A stretch of 16,851 nucleotides of DNA from Spirochaetaceae bacterium. GTDB lineage: Bacteria > Spirochaetota > Spirochaetia > PWKH01. Positions 13,950-16,851 of the stretch are shown here, in pieces. The translations under genes were made by a program, and so were the position numbers. Positions within the stretch are counted from its first letter, which is position 1. Each line of letters opens with the position of its first letter. The stretch spans positions 1-16,851 of the forward strand of contig PWNW01000317.1 of assembly GCA_003557605.1 (NCBI GenBank). The letters are read 5' to 3'. Under the pieces are notes generated by a model. It made no database searches. It saw nothing but the letters and a program-made list of their open reading frames with translations, and had not been told where the DNA came from.

Positions 13950-15044
13950 TCAGACGATTGCTTCTTCTGTTTCCATATCGAAGAAACAGACATGACTAAG
14001 ATTGGGTTTCAGGTAAATCTTCTGGTCCAGTTCCAGTTTCACAGTGGGTTCAATCCGAGCAATCATCTGGTGTTCGTTGGTGCTTGCATAAATGTGGGTT
14101 TCTGCACCAAGGGGTTCAATAATTCCAACCTTGGCATTAATTGTGACATCTGCCTCAGCCTTCGGTAAAAACTCCAGGTCCTCCGGCCGTACGCCGAAGA
14201 CAACTTTTTTGCCAACATAGCTTTTCAGCTGTGCAGCCTGCTTCTTATTCAGCTTGATGTTGAAGTCTTTTTCTGCTGCAAGAATATCATCACCGTCTTT
14301 CTTAATTTCCAGGTTCATGAAGTTCATCGGAGGAGAGCCCATAAAGCCTGCAACGAATTTGTTTGCAGGTTTGGTGTACAGTTCCATAGGAGAACCGATC
14401 TGCTGGATCAGACCGAACTTCATGACAACAATCTTGTCAGCCATGGTCATAGCCTCAACCTGGTCATGGGTAACATAGATCATGGTAGCTTCAAGGCGGT
14501 TGTGCAGGTTGGAGATCTCAGCACGCATCTGAACTCTCAGTTTTGCATCAAGGTTTGACAGCGGCTCATCAAAGAGGAATACCTTCGGTTTCCGGACGAT
14601 GGCACGACCGACAGCAACCCGCTGCCTCTGGCCTCCTGAAAGGGCCTTCGGCTTCCTTTCAAGCAGTTCCTCGATATCAAGGATACGTGCTGCTTCCTTG
14701 ACACGCTGGTCAATCTTGTCCTTCGGGAACTTGCGGATTTTCAACCCGAAAGCCATGTTGTCATAAACCGTCATGTGCGGATAGAGCGCATAGTTCTGGA
14801 ACACCATCGCAATATCCCTGTCTTTGGGAGGAACGTCATTTACGAGTTTACCGTCAATGCGCAGTTCTCCACTGGTGATGTCCTCAAGACCGGCAACCAT
14901 TCTCAATGTAGTAGATTTTCCGCATCCGGAAGGACCGACCAGCACGACAAACTCTTGGTCTTCAATGTCGATATTTGCTTTATCGACTGCAAGAACACCA
15001 CCGTCATAGACTTTGGTAATGTCTCTTAAGGTTACAGTAGCCAT
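13950..15044 (-). CDS. ugpC: Carbohydrate-type ABC transporter ATPase (UgpC/MsmK/MalK family)
   Basis: The ATP-hydrolysing subunit that powers sugar or glycerol-phosphate import through partner permeases. It has Walker A GPSGCGKST (37-45), Q-loop Q83, signature LSGGQRQ (135-141), Walker B with D159-E160 and H-loop H193. The C-terminal regulatory/TOBE part (about 235-364) with FVAGFMGSPPMNFM and GVRPED is typical of the MalK/UgpC/MsmK group. GGGGG (15050-15054) lies 5 nt before the ATG. It is not in an operon with permeases; family members of this kind often serve several transporters. A possible partner permease begins at 16762 on the other strand. It has its own promoter and a strong terminator. 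The symbol follows common naming; the transported sugar is unknown. Confidence 0.93.
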   Translation of the reverse strand: MATVTLRDITKVYDGGVLAVDKANIDIEDQEFVVLVGPSGCGKSTTLRMVAGLEDITSGELRIDGKLVNDVPPKDRDIAMVFQNYALYPHMTVYDNMAFGLKIRKFPKDKIDQRVKEAARILDIEELLERKPKALSGGQRQRVAVGRAIVRKPKVFLFDEPLSNLDAKLRVQMRAEISNLHNRLEATMIYVTHDQVEAMTMADKIVVMKFGLIQQIGSPMELYTKPANKFVAGFMGSPPMNFMNLEIKKDGDDILAAEKDFNIKLNKKQAAQLKSYVGKKVVFGVRPEDLEFLPKAEADVTINAKVGIIEPLGAETHIYASTNEHQMIARIEPTVKLELDQKIYLKPNLSHVCFFDMETEEAIV

Positions 15045-15075
15045 AAAAACCCCCTAATTATCTTATATGGAATTT

Positions 15076-15104
15076 ACCTTACACCGATATGCCTCATCTG
15101 TCAA
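15076..15104 (-). promoter_or_regulatory. Promoter of the ABC ATPase gene
   Basis: On the minus strand a perfect TTGACA (15104-15099) is followed after 17 bp by TAAGGT (15081-15076). The last nine spacer bases are ATATCGGTG, the same motif that precedes the -10 of the divergent promoter. The -35 elements of the two promoters are 2 bp apart. Confidence 0.6.
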
Positions 15105-15106
15105 TG

Positions 15107-15136
15107 TTGAGTTTACCGCTATATCGGTGATATACT
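15107..15136 (+). promoter_or_regulatory. Promoter of the TIGR01212-type radical SAM gene
   Basis: TTGAGT (15107-15112) and TATACT (15131-15136) are 18 bp apart. The spacer holds ACCGCTATATCGGT (15116-15129), a 14-bp palindrome with one mismatched pair, well placed for a repressor. The ribosome binding site GGAGGG starts 12 bp after the -10. Confidence 0.65.
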
Positions 15137-15161
15137 GTTCAAACTCCCGGAGGGAAGCTTC

Positions 15162-16202
15162 ATGATGCGGTATTATTCATACAAATCCTACCTCAAACAC
15201 ACCTACGGCCGTCCGATATACCGAGTCGGGGTTGATGCGGGTTTTTCCTGTCCAAACCGTACTTCTAGAACTTCCGGGGGATGCATTTACTGTGATGACT
15301 TTGGCGGAACCGCTGCATACCAGAGAAGCCGGGAAGCCGTTCATGCAGGAGGTGCGCTTCAGTTGGAGATCAAGGCAGAGAATACCCCGGCATCCTTTCG
15401 TCTGCATGAAGTCAGTTCCCAGATTTCTGCGGGAAGGGCGTTTGTTCAGCGGCGCTATGGTGCTGAGGATGTGTCACTCTATCTTCAGTCATACTCCAGC
15501 ACCCATGCACCGATTGAGGAGCTGAGAGCACTTTATGATCACGCCTTGGGCTGCGGTAAGTTTACCGAGTTCATTGTCTCTACACGTCCTGACTGCATCA
15601 CTCCTGCTGTCTGCACGCTCTTAAAGGAATACCGGTTTCGCGTTTCCGATGTCTGGGTTGAACTGGGTCTTCAGAGCGCCAATGACCAGACCCTGAAATA
15701 TTTAAACCGCGGACATACCTCCGCACAGGTACGTGATGCGTCCATGATGCTCCGCGAAGCTGGGATGAAACTATGCATACATCTCATACTCGGACTTCCC
15801 GGGGAGGGATTGAAAGAGCTTGATGAAACTGCTGAGTTCATCAGGGAGCTGTATCCTGAGGCAGTAAAGATTCATAACCTTCACATCTGTTCTGGAACGG
15901 AACTTCTTGATATCTACCGATGCGGAGAGACCGTCACTGCATCAGTGCACCGGCATATCATGCAGACGCAACGACTGCTGAAACAGCTTCCAGGTGATAT
16001 TGTGATTCAGCGGGTTGTCTGCGATACTCCCTCCCACAGGCTCTGTGCTCCAAGATACTTCCCAAGCAAGGGAAGGGCGGTCAAGATGCTTAGTGAGCAT
16101 CTTGAGTCGCAGAACAGCTGGCAGGGAAAGGACCTCGGCTGGCCTCTGGAACAAGTCGGCATGCCGGTACCGCATCTGAGGAGGCTCTATGGAGCTGTCT
16201 AA
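15162..16202 (+). CDS. Radical SAM protein, TIGR01212/YhcC family
   Basis: A member of the YhcC-like radical SAM family, related to Elp3-type enzymes, with no firmly known reaction; a tRNA- or translation-linked role is sometimes assumed. The N-terminus YYSYKSYLKHTYGRPIYRVGVDAGFSCPN is family-typical. The cluster motif is C30-X10-C41-X2-C44 (CPNRTSRTSGGCIYC), wider than the classical CX3CX2C. YLQSYSSTHAP, ELGLQSAND, HLILGLPGE and VKIHNLHICSGTEL mark the barrel in order. Length 346 aa is normal or slightly long for the family. GGAGGG (15149-15154) lies about 8 nt before the first ATG; the second ATG at 15165 is possible. The VanZ gene overlaps its end by 14 bp, implying coupled translation. 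Confidence 0.93.
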   Translation: MMRYYSYKSYLKHTYGRPIYRVGVDAGFSCPNRTSRTSGGCIYCDDFGGTAAYQRSREAVHAGGALQLEIKAENTPASFRLHEVSSQISAGRAFVQRRYGAEDVSLYLQSYSSTHAPIEELRALYDHALGCGKFTEFIVSTRPDCITPAVCTLLKEYRFRVSDVWVELGLQSANDQTLKYLNRGHTSAQVRDASMMLREAGMKLCIHLILGLPGEGLKELDETAEFIRELYPEAVKIHNLHICSGTELLDIYRCGETVTASVHRHIMQTQRLLKQLPGDIVIQRVVCDTPSHRLCAPRYFPSKGRAVKMLSEHLESQNSWQGKDLGWPLEQVGMPVPHLRRLYGAV

Positions 16203-16623
16203 AAAAATCACAGAATTTCTGCTGCTGCTTCTCCTTACCAGCGCAATCATGTTCCTTTCTTTGAGCCCCTCATCCGCTGTTGCTCCCGCAGTACGAATGG
16301 TAGGGGGTGATAAAATTGCCCATTTTCTTGCTTACAGCGCCCTCGGATTCTGGACGTTCTTTTCCTTGGGGGATGTGTGGTCCAGGCTGCGAAGCAGATA
16401 CCTTCGCCGATATGTGATATCCGTAGTCTACTGCATCGTTGTCGGAACCGTCTTGGAACTGATCCAGCCTTTGTTCGGCAGAACGACAAGCGTGTGGGAC
16501 TTTACTGCAAATACCGCAGGGGCTCTCTTCGGAACATTTGCCGCTCTGCTCATCTTCCGGGCAGGATTGCGAAGGAGCGCCAGGCGAGCCGGCAGGAAGC
16601 AGTCCGGCGGCACTTCACAGTAG
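16189..16623 (+). CDS. VanZ-family membrane protein
   Basis: A small polytopic membrane protein of the VanZ family, named for a teicoplanin-resistance protein but found in most bacteria with unknown role. Predicted helices are about 8-26, 44-62, 76-96 and 108-126. The family polar residues are present: D41-KIAHFLAY, E90 and Q93 in VLELIQP, R98, D104 and N108 in WDFTANTAG. The C-terminal 20 residues are strongly basic and probably cytoplasmic. GGAGG lies 5 nt before the ATG, which is inside the radical SAM gene, so the two are cotranscribed. No terminator is evident in the 138 bp after it. Confidence 0.9.
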   Translation: MELSKKITEFLLLLLLTSAIMFLSLSPSSAVAPAVRMVGGDKIAHFLAYSALGFWTFFSLGDVWSRLRSRYLRRYVISVVYCIVVGTVLELIQPLFGRTTSVWDFTANTAGALFGTFAALLIFRAGLRRSARRAGRKQSGGTSQ

Positions 16624-16720
16624 AAACGCTGAAGAAACACACAATTATACTAATAACACCACATTTTTACATATCGCTGTCGGAAATACGGGAGTAGGGT
16701 AATAGCGAGAATTATGGTTC

Positions 16721-16738
16721 TTGACAGGCACCTGCCTG
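16721..16738 (+). promoter_or_regulatory. Inverted repeat before the permease gene
   Basis: CAGGCA and TGCCTG (16725-16730 and 16733-16738) form a perfect 6-bp inverted repeat with 2-bp centre, overlapping a TTGACA hexamer (16721-16726). It lies 24 bp before the permease start. No convincing -10 follows at the right spacing, so the hexamer may be chance while the repeat may be an operator. Confidence 0.35.
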
Positions 16739-16761
16739 CAGGATGGTCCAAGGAGGGGAGC

Positions 16762-16851
16762 ATGCCAGTGATGAAATCAGAGATACGCATTCGCCGGTAT
16801 AGTAAAGAGGAGGTCATGGCGGCATTTCTCTTTGTGATTCCAAGCCTTATC
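16762..16851 (+). CDS. Probable sugar ABC transporter permease (MalF/UgpA type), 3' end cut off
   Basis: Only the first 30 codons are in the window: MPVMKSEIRIRRYSKEEVMA then AFLFVIPSLI. A basic, hydrophilic start followed by a helix with the F/L-x-x-P-x-L-I pattern is typical of MalF/UgpA-type permeases of carbohydrate importers. AAGGAGG (16750-16756) lies 5 nt before the ATG. A UgpC-type ATPase gene is 1.7 kb away on the other strand and could energise it. The call rests on a short segment and on context. Confidence 0.6.
   Translation, partial: MPVMKSEIRIRRYSKEEVMAAFLFVIPSLI

Noticed and set aside
13833..14168. Plus-strand open frame across the terminator and ATPase 3' end
   Set aside because: It spans an intrinsic terminator and the antisense of two conserved genes and shows no protein-like features.
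16721..16749. TTGACA as part of a standard promoter for the permease gene
   Set aside because: The hexamer 17 bp downstream is TGGTCC, a very poor -10, and the start would fall in the ribosome binding site. Only the inverted repeat was kept.
1..16851. CRISPR arrays, tRNA or rRNA genes, insertion sequences, prophage genes
   Set aside because: No regular repeat-spacer pattern, no tRNA-like cloverleaf or rRNA sequence, and no transposase, integrase or phage proteins were seen. The only mobile-type element is the vapBC pair.

Overview
The window looks like ordinary chromosome from a free-living, Gram-negative-type bacterium with moderate GC. My best guess is a spirochaete of the Spirochaeta/Treponema type. 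That guess rests on the protein style, on the mix of genes (FtsK with a long acidic linker, an RhlB-like helicase followed by PlsC, a tocopherol-cyclase-family protein, a UgpC/MsmK-type ATPase) and on lipoprotein and periplasmic features. It comes from recall, not from a search. There are no rRNA or tRNA genes, CRISPR arrays or insertion sequences that I can see.

Region 1 (1-5407, + strand) is a housekeeping run: an FtsK/SpoIIIE DNA translocase cut by the window start, a class IV aminotransferase, an RhlB-like DEAD-box RNA helicase with a long basic tail, and a PlsC acyltransferase. It closes with a bidirectional hairpin. Region 2 (5413-6971, - strand) holds a small exported protein with a predicted compact beta domain, a short possibly decayed stretch, and a VapBC toxin-antitoxin pair with a clear palindrome over its promoter.

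Region 3 (7076-10603, - strand) is the most interesting block. It is a tightly packed four-gene operon: a cysteine-containing predicted lipoprotein, a NapH/NosR-like polytopic 4Fe-4S protein with an added exported C-terminal domain, an OmpR-type response regulator and its histidine kinase. GGTAAAGA direct repeats lie upstream of this operon (22 bp apart) and upstream of the exported protein in region 2 (11 bp apart). This suggests that the response regulator controls both, giving an envelope redox module in two pieces.

Region 4 (10720-13883) has a Nudix ADP-ribose pyrophosphatase-like gene, an apparently leaderless tocopherol-cyclase-family gene, and a convergent B12-binding-type radical SAM gene whose 3' end overlaps it by 57 bp. 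The radical SAM gene starts just after the terminator of the next gene upstream, so it may depend on readthrough. Region 5 (13896-16851) has a sugar-type ABC ATPase (- strand) divergent from a YhcC/TIGR01212-type radical SAM gene and a VanZ-family membrane protein. The two divergent promoters stand back to back and share the motif ATATCGGTG just before each -10 element. The window ends in the first 30 codons of what looks like a sugar ABC permease.
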